In this document: positions 14,796 to 23,338 of the stretch, piece by piece
How the letters are laid out: every line of letters begins with the position of its first letter
Position numbering within the stretch: the first letter of the stretch is position 1
Virus record (IMG/VR): IMGVR_UViG_3300029787_000007
Span: 1 to 42,584 of that record
Direction: 5' to 3' (one strand)
Length of the DNA stretch: 42,584 bases
Origin: a virus
Notes under the pieces: generated by a model
The model's input: only the letters and a program-made list of their open reading frames with translations
Told to the model about the DNA's origin: nothing
Databases searched by the model: none
Position numbers and translations under genes: made by a program

Positions 14796-16576
14796 AACTT
14801 TTATTAGAGAATTGGCGGAAGTTTTTAGCTGAAATTGAAGAACCTGAAAAGTTTTGGGGCTCCATAGCGGCTGGCATCTTACCAATTGCCCAATCAACAG
14901 GCAGAGTTTTAATTAATTTACGAAGTCCATGGGTTATGCAACCCTTGACCTGGGGTGTGATTGGCGGCAAACTTGATGACAACGAAGGAGCAAATATAGA
15001 AAATGCAGCAAAAAGAGAATTTGAAGAGGAAACTGGTATAAAATTTACGGGCTCTCTTATACCAATATATAAGTTTCAATCTGCCGAGGGTAATTTTACA
15101 TATCAAAATTATATTGGGCTTGTAAAGAAGGAATTTACGCCAAAAAAAAATTGGGAATCAGCGGATTTCAAATGGATTTCGTTTGATCAGATAGAGGAGT
15201 TAGCGCCAAAGCATTTTGGTTTAGAAGCTTTATTGGCTGATTCTGCAAGTGTAGAAAAAATTGGAGAAGAAATAAAAAAAATTGAAGAAACAATAAAGCT
15301 TAAAACTAAGGCTGCGCCCGATCCGCAATTAAAACTTCCTCTTGGGCAGGCAGATTATCCCAAACAAGCAATGGCCACCGCATTGCAGCAAGATCCAGAA
15401 TATCAAAAGCGTCAAAAGGCTTATTCTGATAGAACAAAAAAGGAAGCTGAAGGAGATCCAATAATCAATAAGTGTGATAATTTTACCAAATTCAAATGTA
15501 TGGATTTGGACGATTTTGTATATCATGAACAAGCTTGTAAAGGTTCGGATTTTAAGGGCTTTAGAAGCGAACAACAGCGCGCGCAAGAGATACAAGATGA
15601 ATTATCAGATATACAAATTAAAGAAGCGTGCGAGGCTTATAAATTTTGCTTTAGCGAATTTAAGAGGCTAATGAATGCCGAAGACATAAATGTACAAGAT
15701 ATAGAAAGTGCGCATGATCTATATAATGACATACCTCTTGGAGATGATTGGGAAATAATTGCAGAGCGCCATGAACAAGATTGCTTGGAGTATCGGAATC
15801 AACAGTACGATCTTCAACGAAACCCCGACTACCTAGAAATGAAAGAGAAAGAAGAATATTTGCGCATACATAAACAAGGAAAAATTTTAAAAAATCAATT
15901 TACTAAATATGCCGATCGTCAGTTTTTAGATTCCTTAGTAACAACTCATACAGCTAACCGCGAACAAGTTATAAAATTATTATCTGTGGCAGCAAAACAA
16001 AATAATTTAATACGTGATGAAATCAATGCTACGGCAACATTGCCAGGAAATTGGTCTGAAACAGCTTGGTTCCAAGGTTCGCCTGATAAATGGGGGGTAA
16101 TTCTTAAAGGAGATATAAATTTATTAGTAAAAGATATGGATGAAATTAGAACAGGATATTATGAAAAATACAAAAAACATCTTCCTAAAGATGCGTTTGA
16201 AGGAGGCTTTAGAAAAGGTTTAATTAATTTACCAAAACCAGGATCTGTTATGTATGATGATGTTTTCATTCTTGATGCAGGAGATTGGTCCAAAGTGAGT
16301 TCAAAAGAATATGCTCCTACTTCTAAATTTTATGATGACCCATTACGACAAAATGAAGCTTTAGTATCAAACTTTAAAATACTGGCGATTATTGATTTGA
16401 TGCCCATCAGAAGCCGGGAGTCTTGGTACCAGTCTGAGAAAGGGCGAGAAGCAGAAAGACAACGTATGGCTAATAAACAAAAGGATTTAAAAACATTAGA
16501 AAGCTTGTCAGCAAAATTAAATATTCCAATTTTATCTAAAGATCAAGCTGTAAAATTATTGAGAGATAAAAAGTGA
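14792..16576 (+). CDS. Nudix-domain fusion protein with capsid-targeting-like N-terminus
   Basis: The leader MKLLLENWRKFLAE has L-A-E at 12-14. A Nudix domain follows (about residues 22-150) with GGKLDDNEG...REFEEETGI as the catalytic box at 58-83. A helical, charged linker spans about 160-400. The C-terminal ~180 residues form a separate alpha/beta domain (TAWFQGSPDKWGVILKGD, RTGYYEKY, DDVFILDAGDW, DPLRQNEALVSNFKILAIIDL). I do not recognise this domain. The 'RQNEALV' strand recalls the glutamate region of ADP-ribosyltransferase-like folds, but this is weak. At 594 aa it is far longer than a normal Nudix enzyme. T4 packages the ADP-ribosyltransferase Alt in the same way. Confidence 0.75.
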   Translation: MKLLLENWRKFLAEIEEPEKFWGSIAAGILPIAQSTGRVLINLRSPWVMQPLTWGVIGGKLDDNEGANIENAAKREFEEETGIKFTGSLIPIYKFQSAEGNFTYQNYIGLVKKEFTPKKNWESADFKWISFDQIEELAPKHFGLEALLADSASVEKIGEEIKKIEETIKLKTKAAPDPQLKLPLGQADYPKQAMATALQQDPEYQKRQKAYSDRTKKEAEGDPIINKCDNFTKFKCMDLDDFVYHEQACKGSDFKGFRSEQQRAQEIQDELSDIQIKEACEAYKFCFSEFKRLMNAEDINVQDIESAHDLYNDIPLGDDWEIIAERHEQDCLEYRNQQYDLQRNPDYLEMKEKEEYLRIHKQGKILKNQFTKYADRQFLDSLVTTHTANREQVIKLLSVAAKQNNLIRDEINATATLPGNWSETAWFQGSPDKWGVILKGDINLLVKDMDEIRTGYYEKYKKHLPKDAFEGGFRKGLINLPKPGSVMYDDVFILDAGDWSKVSSKEYAPTSKFYDDPLRQNEALVSNFKILAIIDLMPIRSRESWYQSEKGREAERQRMANKQKDLKTLESLSAKLNIPILSKDQAVKLLRDKK

Positions 16577-17166
16577 AGCTCTTAATGAAAAATTGGCATA
16601 ATTTTTTATTACTAGAAAATTTAAATAATTTTACTAAGCTGTCTATTTTTGATTTTGATGAAACAATTGCATTTTCAGATACAATTACAAATGTAATAGA
16701 TAAAAATACTGGTGAAAGCTTTCAGGCTACTACCCAAGAAGAATTAGATAAATTAGGCCTAGAACCTGATAAGTATGAGTTTGATTTTTCTCCTTTAGAT
16801 GTTGTTACTAACGCTGTTGAAAATATATCTGTAACAAAAATATTAAGAAAAAGAATAGCCAATCCAAATACAAGCACATTAGTTTTAACTGCAAGAAAAA
16901 AGATTGCGGAAGATGATATACACCGTGTTTTGAATTCTTTTAACATCACCACAGACGATCTTTATATTGTTGGATTAGATGGTCAGAATAAAGGCGAATA
17001 TGTTTTAAAACAAATAATACAAAAATACCCAAATATTAAAGAAATTGAATTTTATGATGATTCTTTAAACAATATTATTGCTATGCAAATGACAAAAGAA
17101 ATTGCAGAGCTAGAAAAATTTCACATTTATCATGTTGAACATGGAAAACCAAAACTAATTAAGTAA
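16573..17166 (+). CDS. HAD-family phosphatase with tag-like N-terminus (GTG start)
   Basis: GTG at 16573 overlaps the previous stop (GTGA) and yields MKLLMKNWHNFLLLE, a variant of the operon's leader with L-L-E shifted by one residue (13-15). The HAD motifs are clear: DFDET at 27-31 (catalytic DxD), LTARK (motif II) and FYDDS (late acidic motif). At 197 aa with a small cap it resembles phage or bacterial HAD acid-phosphatase or polynucleotide-phosphatase-like proteins. The substrate is unknown. It ends the tightest run of tag-bearing genes. Confidence 0.8.
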   Translation: MKLLMKNWHNFLLLENLNNFTKLSIFDFDETIAFSDTITNVIDKNTGESFQATTQEELDKLGLEPDKYEFDFSPLDVVTNAVENISVTKILRKRIANPNTSTLVLTARKKIAEDDIHRVLNSFNITTDDLYIVGLDGQNKGEYVLKQIIQKYPNIKEIEFYDDSLNNIIAMQMTKEIAELEKFHIYHVEHGKPKLIK

Positions 17167-17179
17167 CGGAGACTTTATC

Positions 17180-17500
17180 ATGTCAAACGGTCAAGGTTGG
17201 GAAACATATTCCAAATTAGTAATACAACAACTAGAAACTCTCAATACTGGCATCGAGAGCATGCGTAAAGAATTACAAGACGTTAAAGAACAAATTACAA
17301 AAATTAAAGCAAAAGAAGATCGTTTAGAAGAATTAAAAGCTTGGAAAGATAAAATAGACGATGTAGCCTCTCCAACTCAAATGAAATATGCGTTTAGAGA
17401 ATTAGAAGATTTAAGAACATTTAAAACAAAAGCTGTTACAATTTTTATGGTTGTACAATTTGCCATGGCAGTTGCAGTTGTAGTTTCACGATTTATTTAA
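17180..17500 (+). CDS. Coiled-coil protein with C-terminal membrane anchor
   Basis: The 106-residue protein has a helical heptad region (LETLNTGIESMRKELQDVKEQ...LEELKAWKDKIDD) and one C-terminal membrane segment (VTIFMVVQFAMAVAVVV) ending SRFI. This tail-anchored layout is common in phage membrane proteins. An accessory holin or spanin-like role is possible but not shown. A GGAGA precedes the ATG. Confidence 0.65.
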   Translation: MSNGQGWETYSKLVIQQLETLNTGIESMRKELQDVKEQITKIKAKEDRLEELKAWKDKIDDVASPTQMKYAFRELEDLRTFKTKAVTIFMVVQFAMAVAVVVSRFI

Positions 17501-17565
17501 CAGCCTAATATTACTTATATAACAAAGAGTATTCGTTTTGGGATTATTGAAATCTAATTAATTTA

Positions 17566-17862
17566 ATGACTAAAAAAAAATTAGACACTTCAAAAACTTC
17601 ATTAATTAAGCAATTGCTTAAACAAATCTCTGGAGAACTCACCGAAGAAGATGAATTAATACCAGAAGTGGCAATTTATGGGTCAGGCGATTTATGGTGT
17701 TATGATCCTGTTGCAAAAATACACAAAAAAATCTACAAAGGTGTAAAAGCTTTTATTTTATATGAAAATTATGATAATCTTGGCAGAACTTTAATTTACA
17801 CTCTTGGAGGAGATATGGTTTGTATAGAGCCAGAAATGTTATTACACACAGGATATGATTGA
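17566..17862 (+). CDS. Hypothetical beta-rich protein, 98 aa
   Basis: After a basic helical N-terminus (TSLIKQLLKQISGEL) the protein is mostly beta (VAIYGSGDLWCYDP, AFILYENYD, RTLIYTLGGDMVCIEPEML). The last strands loosely resemble the SH3-like family. Its stop overlaps the next ATG (TGATG). Function is unknown. Confidence 0.55.
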   Translation: MTKKKLDTSKTSLIKQLLKQISGELTEEDELIPEVAIYGSGDLWCYDPVAKIHKKIYKGVKAFILYENYDNLGRTLIYTLGGDMVCIEPEMLLHTGYD

Positions 17863-18014
17863 TGTTATTTAAATTTGGAAAATTTTGGAAAACTTTAACT
17901 TTAATGATTGGTTCTTGGATATTTTTTGGAATTTGGGGTTTTGAATTTACAACAATTACACTTTTAGCTTTAATTCTTGCATGTAATACTACAAATACAA
18001 CAAAATTTTTATAA
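17862..18014 (+). CDS. Small two-helix membrane protein, 50 aa
   Basis: The ATG overlaps the preceding stop. Two hydrophobic segments (LTLMIGSWIFFGIWGF and ITLLALILACNT) flank a short turn, with Lys residues at the N-terminus. Cys41 follows LILA, which could be a lipobox-like site but is more likely within the membrane helix. Function is unknown. Confidence 0.5.
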   Translation: MLFKFGKFWKTLTLMIGSWIFFGIWGFEFTTITLLALILACNTTNTTKFL

Positions 18015-18015
18015 A

Positions 18016-18210
18016 ATGGCAAGAAAAAAGAAAAAAATTATTCAACCGATCAATGAAGTTGAAATTATCAACCGAAGAACTAAAAAATATAGAAAAATTA
18101 ACTTTACTGAAAGAGAAATAGTTGTATACAACGAACAGTTAAATGAATTTCAGTTATTATCGGATGTAAGCGCTAGTTATGACAAGAATTGCGAACCACA
18201 AGATGAATGA
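18016..18210 (+). CDS. Hypothetical basic protein, 64 aa
   Basis: The ATG at 18016 starts MARKKKKIIQP, a very basic N-terminus, followed by beta-like segments (EVEIINRRTKKYRKINF, REIVVYNEQLNEFQLL) and an acidic tail. It may bind nucleic acid. It overlaps the next gene by eight bases. Confidence 0.5.
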   Translation: MARKKKKIIQPINEVEIINRRTKKYRKINFTEREIVVYNEQLNEFQLLSDVSASYDKNCEPQDE

Positions 18211-18469
18211 AAAAGACACATTTGGTGAATTAACGGCAAAAACTTTTGATATTGGTGATATCGTAGAGTGGTCAACATGGAATCGAGAAATTGATGATTG
18301 GAATTCTCATTATGGAATAGTTATTGAGATAAAAAATGAAATTAGATCCGGTAGATTGGTTTCTATATCTACTGTAAAGCCTATTGAAAACAACTTGTCG
18401 CAGATAGATTTTTTTACAGCAAGTTTAAGACTAGTTTCTAGATCAAATTCTCAGGAAAGCATTCAATGA
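18203..18469 (+). CDS. Small SH3-like barrel protein
   Basis: The core FDIGDIVEWSTW, HYGIVIEIKNE, LVSISTVKPIE matches the GDIV...GIVxxI pattern of the family. ATG 18203 gives 88 residues and an ATGA-type overlap; ATG 18179 in the same frame is an alternative. Function is unknown. Confidence 0.6.
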   Translation: MNEKDTFGELTAKTFDIGDIVEWSTWNREIDDWNSHYGIVIEIKNEIRSGRLVSISTVKPIENNLSQIDFFTASLRLVSRSNSQESIQ

Positions 18470-18807
18470 TGTCATTTATAGACCATATTGCCATACTTGT
18501 GGATGATCTAGAGGTTGCGGAGGACTGGTATACTGAAAAATTAGATGGAAAGGTAACTTTTCGTGACTCAAAATATATTAGAATGAGTGTTTCTAACACA
18601 AATATTGCTTTAATTGATAAAAAACACTATCCGTATGCGCATTTTGGTATTTTAGTTAAAAAAATCGAAGATTTACCGTTAGAATTAGGAGAAGTTGTTT
18701 ATCATCGCGATGGAACAACTGGAGTTTATGTAAAAGACCCATTTGGTAACTATTTAGAGTATATTTGGTATTCGGATGATCAAAAAAAGGTATTTTTAGA
18801 TGATTGA
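18466..18807 (+). CDS. VOC (glyoxalase/bleomycin-resistance) family protein
   Basis: This 113-residue protein has both halves of a VOC domain. The first is FIDHIAILVDDLEVAEDWYTEKL and the second is HFGILVKKIEDL ... GVYVKDPFGNYLEYIW. The metal-ligand positions (His in DHIAIL, His in AHFGILV, Glu in YLEYIW) are kept. Substrates in this family vary widely, and the phage role is unknown. It lies in the cargo-type operon and overlaps both neighbours. Confidence 0.8.
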   Translation: MMSFIDHIAILVDDLEVAEDWYTEKLDGKVTFRDSKYIRMSVSNTNIALIDKKHYPYAHFGILVKKIEDLPLELGEVVYHRDGTTGVYVKDPFGNYLEYIWYSDDQKKVFLDD

Positions 18808-20026
18808 CGTTTTAAAGTCTTTAATTAAGCAATTTATGCCGTTTGCGCAGCAACAAATGGGGTTCGAACGCCCTCCAAAGCTGTTTTTACGTCAAGATGA
18901 ACAAAATGCAGCAAATCCTATGGGAAAAACAGGCTTTTATGACCCTGAAAATGAGTCTGTTACTCTATATATAACTGGCCGACACCCAAAAGATATTATG
19001 CGCTCTTTGGCTCATGAGCTTATGCATCACACTCAAAAATGCAACGGAGAGTTTGAAAATACCAAAAATATGGGCGAAGAAGGCTATGCGCAAGCGGATC
19101 CACACATGCGAACAATGGAAATTCAAGCATATCAAGCATCTATTGTGTTTAGAGATTGGGAAGACAGTACAAAAGGTACTATTTACTACGAACATTTACA
19201 AAAAGGAGATAAAAGTTCAATGTCTACAAAAGATTGGAAAAATGGGGAATTAAAAAGTCTCCTTTCAGAAGCATGGGGTTTCAAAATGGATCTCAGCAAA
19301 TTAAATAATGAAAAAACACATAAAAAAGTTTTAAACGAAAATAAAGATGAGATTTTTGCACCTAACCATTATTGTGTTCATCATGGTGGGGTTCATTATA
19401 ATGGTTCTATTCATATGGCCGAGGCTGTAAAACATAATTATAATGAAGAGCTTGGGCGCGTAACACACTATGATATGAAGTTGTCTGACGGAACTATTCT
19501 CGAAAACGTTGCTGCTGAAAATATTCAAGTTACAAATGCTAGTTTAGCTGAAAGTCATGGCGGGGATATGCCTGGAAAACGCGATGATAAAAAGAAAAAG
19601 AAGAAAGTGAAAGGCAAATATGATGATGGAGATGGAAAAGACGAGAAATGTGATCATGTTCCTTGTAAAGGTCAAGAAGATACAAAAGGTCAAGGAGAAA
19701 CATTAGAAGAAATGGGTTGCCCATCAGACGATCACGGTGGCGAAGATTCTACAGTTATGACGGTTGTTGATGGCGATAAAGTTGGAGTAACAGATGCTGA
19801 AGACGCGGGTGGTATGGCAAATGAGCTTTTAGCTTTAGCTCAAAAAATTGCTGATATGCTTGGTCAAGGATCTTCTGACGAAGAGGGGCCTGATCTTGAA
19901 GAACGTAGAGCAAGAGGCAGAGATCGTGAGGGTATGGAGCCTGATTCTCGTAGGCGACCTATGAAAGAGGCCGAGCTTCGCGAAATGGTCAAGAAAATGA
20001 TTAAAGAAAAAATTAAAAGGAACTAA
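18800..20026 (+). CDS. Zinc metallopeptidase-domain protein with internal L-S-E site
   Basis: HELMHH at residues 72-77 is an HExxH zinc motif, and a downstream Glu (MEIQAYQAS) could be the third ligand. This domain covers about residues 20-125. After it, LKSLLSE at 151-157 resembles the tags at the starts of neighbouring genes. A prohead protease could therefore release the N-terminal peptidase from a C-terminal part. That part contains a basic segment (DDKKKKKKVKGK), several His/Cys (KCDHVPCKGQ) and a helical MIKEKIKRN end. At 408 aa it is much larger than a minimal peptidase. Confidence 0.75.
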   Translation: MIDVLKSLIKQFMPFAQQQMGFERPPKLFLRQDEQNAANPMGKTGFYDPENESVTLYITGRHPKDIMRSLAHELMHHTQKCNGEFENTKNMGEEGYAQADPHMRTMEIQAYQASIVFRDWEDSTKGTIYYEHLQKGDKSSMSTKDWKNGELKSLLSEAWGFKMDLSKLNNEKTHKKVLNENKDEIFAPNHYCVHHGGVHYNGSIHMAEAVKHNYNEELGRVTHYDMKLSDGTILENVAAENIQVTNASLAESHGGDMPGKRDDKKKKKKVKGKYDDGDGKDEKCDHVPCKGQEDTKGQGETLEEMGCPSDDHGGEDSTVMTVVDGDKVGVTDAEDAGGMANELLALAQKIADMLGQGSSDEEGPDLEERRARGRDREGMEPDSRRRPMKEAELREMVKKMIKEKIKRN

Positions 20027-20029
20027 ATC

Positions 20030-22414
20030 ATGGGCGGATCCGGCGGACACATGCGCCATCCACATGATTTGGATGAAGTACAGACCGGCAAAGATATAAT
20101 AGCCCTTTTTAGGGCTATTCCTGCGTATCTACGCTCAGAAGAATTTAAAAGCGGTCAAACTACTAGTTTAAAATTAGACGGCAGTAATAACGCCATTAAA
20201 GTCGTTGAAGACGAAGACGGCGGTTTTCAATTTGCTATTGATCGAGGTGGTAAAGGAACATCTCCCGAAACACAACTTGATGTTATGGGTGTTACCATTG
20301 ATAGGCTGAAAGATCGTTTTACAAAAGTTAATAAACGAACTGGAGAAACAAAATATAATGAGGGCTTGGCAAACTCTTCTGCTGGATTGATTAATATGAT
20401 GACTAACGCATATGATCAAAATGAAGAGATCATGTTTGGCCTTCTACAACAACTTGGTTTAATTGATGAAAATGGAGTCCCAGATCCTACAAAATTTATA
20501 AATATTGAATATATTGATCGTCTACCAAAAGATATAGATCCTGAAACTGGAATGGGAAGAGCAAACGCAATTTATTATGCTTTTGACTCTATAACTTTTT
20601 TAAATATTAGTCAATATTATGAAGTTACTGCTATGGTTTCTAGAAAAGATCCGGTAACTGGAAAAAGTTTAAAGGCGCCCAACGGAAAAGTTTTGAGAGA
20701 TTTAAAACAAACCAGACCAGGAATAGAAAGACCAAGGATTAAAACACTGAATGATGCCGGCGAAGAAATTGAAAAAATTTCAGGAGACGTAAGCACATCA
20801 ATTAATTTTGATAAAACCGCTTTAGATGAACTGGCCCAATTGGTTGAACCTTACGCTCCTAAAAGCAAATCTGGTCAACAATTTAAAATTTTAGGTCCAG
20901 GAGACTTGGGTTTAAGCGTGGATCACGATGCCGCAGAAGGTGAAGATTTAGATGTAGCTATCGAAAGAGCTGTTAATCAATTACAGCAAAATATCGACAA
21001 TACCTTAAATAGTGATCTTACATTTGTAATTAGCGATCAGTTAACCGTTACAAAAAAACTTGAAGAGTGGTTATCTATGGCTATTAATTTTCCATATAAG
21101 CCTGACATTACCTTAGTTGATGGCAGTAAAAAAGGACCGTTTACAAAAGAACTTCATAATCAATTAGTGGATTTACAAACTCCATTGGCCGAACTAGTTC
21201 CGCTTGGTGAAGATTTACAGTGTGAATTTGATGGTACCTTAACAGACTGTGAGAAAGCAATTTATGGAGCAGTTTTTTATGAAGCAGCTAGAAGATTAGG
21301 CAATGTTGTTAAACAGTCTTTACAATCAAAAGTAGAAAAATTTGGAAGCGCTGTTGATCATGAGGGAGTTGTTATAAATGCAGGAATGCCGTTTGGAGAT
21401 AAGGTAACTGGCAATACATTTAAATTAACAGGCGAATTTATTGTTGATGGAAATCAAGGTGTTTATGCTATACGAGAACAAGTTGAAGATGAAAACGAAG
21501 ATCCAGTAATTGATATAGAATTTGAAGATGAGCCTGTGCGTGAACCTGAATTACCAGAAGAAGAGCCTGTAGAAATTTCTCCTCAAACAATTGCTATTGT
21601 ACCGGGTGCTTATAAGCCTCCTCACAAAGGACATTTAGATATGGTTATTAAATATCTTACTGGCGAAGGTCTTAATGTTCCAAAGGCTGACGAAGTTTAT
21701 GTTATAATCTCAAAACCAACTAAAAAAGGACGGTATTTGCCTGATGGAACTGAAGTTGGAGTTGCCGAATCTAAACAATTATGGTATCAACTTATTGGTG
21801 GAATGCCGCGGGTTAAAATTATTTCTTCTGAAGAGCATGCATCTCCTATAAATGCTGGCTATGAAATGGTTGGGGAAAATACGCAAATTCCTGCAGGTAC
21901 AAATATTATATTAGGCGCCAGCAAAAAGGGAGGTGACTGGCGAAGATGGTCAGGAGCAAACAAGTATGTTTCTGATACTTTAAATTTAATCGATCCTGAA
22001 TTGTCTGCTGTTGAACCAAAAGAACATGATGATGGTTATATTGAAGCTCTTTTAAGAGATGAAAATCAAGATTTATACAAAGGGCTACCCAGCGTTCAAA
22101 AAAACAAAAATCCAAATGAATATCATGCATCTGATTTTCGATATATGATCGGCGAAGCGGCTAATAACCCTGTTGCTATGCAATTGCTTGAATCTTTTAT
22201 AGGTGAAGGCAATGTAAAAACTTTACTTTCAACTTTTAATATACCTACTAGTATTGAAGAAGTGTCGGCTATGGCTGCGGGCGCTGTTGCAATAGGCTCT
22301 AATCGCCTACCTAATAAAAAACGTAAAAAGAAAAGAAAACAAAAAGAAAATATTGATATTAGTTTGGTTGATGATGTTATGAGACTAATTATGGAAAGAG
22401 GCATCTTACAATGA
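20030..22414 (+). CDS. Ligase-like and HxGH nucleotidyltransferase fusion, 794 aa
   Basis: The N-terminal domain has SLKLDGSNNAIK, a K-x-D-G motif at 48-51 as in motif I of ATP/NAD-dependent ligases and capping enzymes, followed by FAIDRGGKGT. The C-terminal domain (from about 520) has VPGAYKPPHKGH, with HKGH at 532-535. It continues with VIISKP and a late GASKKGGDWRRW segment, fitting the cytidylyl/adenylyltransferase (HxGH) superfamily, such as NMN adenylyltransferases. The middle and the extreme C-terminus (KKRKKKRKQKENI, MRLIMERGILQ) are unassigned. Which nucleotide or end it acts on is unknown. The KxDG assignment needs structure support. Confidence 0.7.
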   Translation: MGGSGGHMRHPHDLDEVQTGKDIIALFRAIPAYLRSEEFKSGQTTSLKLDGSNNAIKVVEDEDGGFQFAIDRGGKGTSPETQLDVMGVTIDRLKDRFTKVNKRTGETKYNEGLANSSAGLINMMTNAYDQNEEIMFGLLQQLGLIDENGVPDPTKFINIEYIDRLPKDIDPETGMGRANAIYYAFDSITFLNISQYYEVTAMVSRKDPVTGKSLKAPNGKVLRDLKQTRPGIERPRIKTLNDAGEEIEKISGDVSTSINFDKTALDELAQLVEPYAPKSKSGQQFKILGPGDLGLSVDHDAAEGEDLDVAIERAVNQLQQNIDNTLNSDLTFVISDQLTVTKKLEEWLSMAINFPYKPDITLVDGSKKGPFTKELHNQLVDLQTPLAELVPLGEDLQCEFDGTLTDCEKAIYGAVFYEAARRLGNVVKQSLQSKVEKFGSAVDHEGVVINAGMPFGDKVTGNTFKLTGEFIVDGNQGVYAIREQVEDENEDPVIDIEFEDEPVREPELPEEEPVEISPQTIAIVPGAYKPPHKGHLDMVIKYLTGEGLNVPKADEVYVIISKPTKKGRYLPDGTEVGVAESKQLWYQLIGGMPRVKIISSEEHASPINAGYEMVGENTQIPAGTNIILGASKKGGDWRRWSGANKYVSDTLNLIDPELSAVEPKEHDDGYIEALLRDENQDLYKGLPSVQKNKNPNEYHASDFRYMIGEAANNPVAMQLLESFIGEGNVKTLLSTFNIPTSIEEVSAMAAGAVAIGSNRLPNKKRKKKRKQKENIDISLVDDVMRLIMERGILQ

Positions 22415-23256
22415 ATCAAGAAGAACAAATCTTAAGAGAAAATATACGGCAATTAATTAAACATGTCAAACAAAAAAAACAAAATGAAGAAAACGAAGTT
22501 CGTAACTCACTAAAAACACTATTAAGATTGGAACTTAAACAGCTTTTATCAGAAGCTGAAACACCAGATCAAGATCCGGCGCCAAACAAATCAACGGGTA
22601 TTAATGTTTTAGAGGATCTTTTAAAGAAAATTATTCCAGTGTTTAAAGATGATTTTAGGCTATTAACAACAAAATCAGAACAAAGAAAATCATTTAGAGC
22701 ACACATTGTAAAAGCAATAGTTGATACCTTAACACCTGTTGATATTAACAACGAGGCTGAAAGACAAAGGGGTGATGATGAACCTGAAGAATTTGAAGAG
22801 GAAGAAATTGAAGTTCTTGGTCTAGACGAAGCAATTGATATTCAAATAATTTCAGATGAACCTAATGATGATAAATTTATTGATATTCGTACTGATAAAG
22901 AAAAAGCCGATGAGGAAGGTGAGGAGGAGCCCGAAGATCCTCGTGATGAGTTTGGTAAAGGTCTTGAAGATCTTGATACAACTGGTAGAAATATGGCGTA
23001 TAATACATTTAAGAAAGTGCAAACAAATATTATAGATGCATATGAGCTGTTAGATGATCCGGATGATCAAGAATTATTTTATGATTATTTAATTGCAAAT
23101 ATTAAATTGTATTTTGATAAATTTGAAGATGAACTAAGTGGCGATGTTGAAGAGCCAACTAATCAGGCTTATGAAGATGCAAAAGCTGAAAAAGAAAATC
23201 CAGAAACCGTCGATGCCGGCGAAACAGAAGATTTGTTAGAAATTCAACTAGATTAA
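22411..23256 (+). CDS. Acidic helical protein with L-S-E site, 281 aa
   Basis: The ATG overlaps the previous stop. The N-terminal ~48 residues are a basic helix ending LELKQLLSE (L-S-E at 46-48), like an extended capsid-targeting leader. The rest is very acidic (EEFEEEEIEVLG, ADEEGEEEPEDPRDE), with helical parts near 185-240. This could be a scaffold- or core-like head protein. No family is certain. It is the last gene before a break with a promoter. Confidence 0.65.
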   Translation: MNQEEQILRENIRQLIKHVKQKKQNEENEVRNSLKTLLRLELKQLLSEAETPDQDPAPNKSTGINVLEDLLKKIIPVFKDDFRLLTTKSEQRKSFRAHIVKAIVDTLTPVDINNEAERQRGDDEPEEFEEEEIEVLGLDEAIDIQIISDEPNDDKFIDIRTDKEKADEEGEEEPEDPRDEFGKGLEDLDTTGRNMAYNTFKKVQTNIIDAYELLDDPDDQELFYDYLIANIKLYFDKFEDELSGDVEEPTNQAYEDAKAEKENPETVDAGETEDLLEIQLD

Positions 23257-23292
23257 ATTATGAAAACACTTGTGAAAACATTTTTTTTATAA

Positions 23293-23328
23293 TTGTCACT
23301 TGACAAGCTTTCTAAAATCAGTTACCTT
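23293..23328 (+). promoter_or_regulatory. Promoter with overlapping inverted repeat
   Basis: A consensus -35 TTGACA (23300-23305) lies 17 bases before a weak -10 TACCTT (23323-23328). The -35 sits in the inverted repeat TTGTCACTTGACAA (23293-23306), which is a possible operator. The predicted start is almost at the GTG/ATG of the next gene, so its mRNA would be nearly leaderless. Confidence 0.55.
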
Positions 23329-23338
23329 TATATATGTG

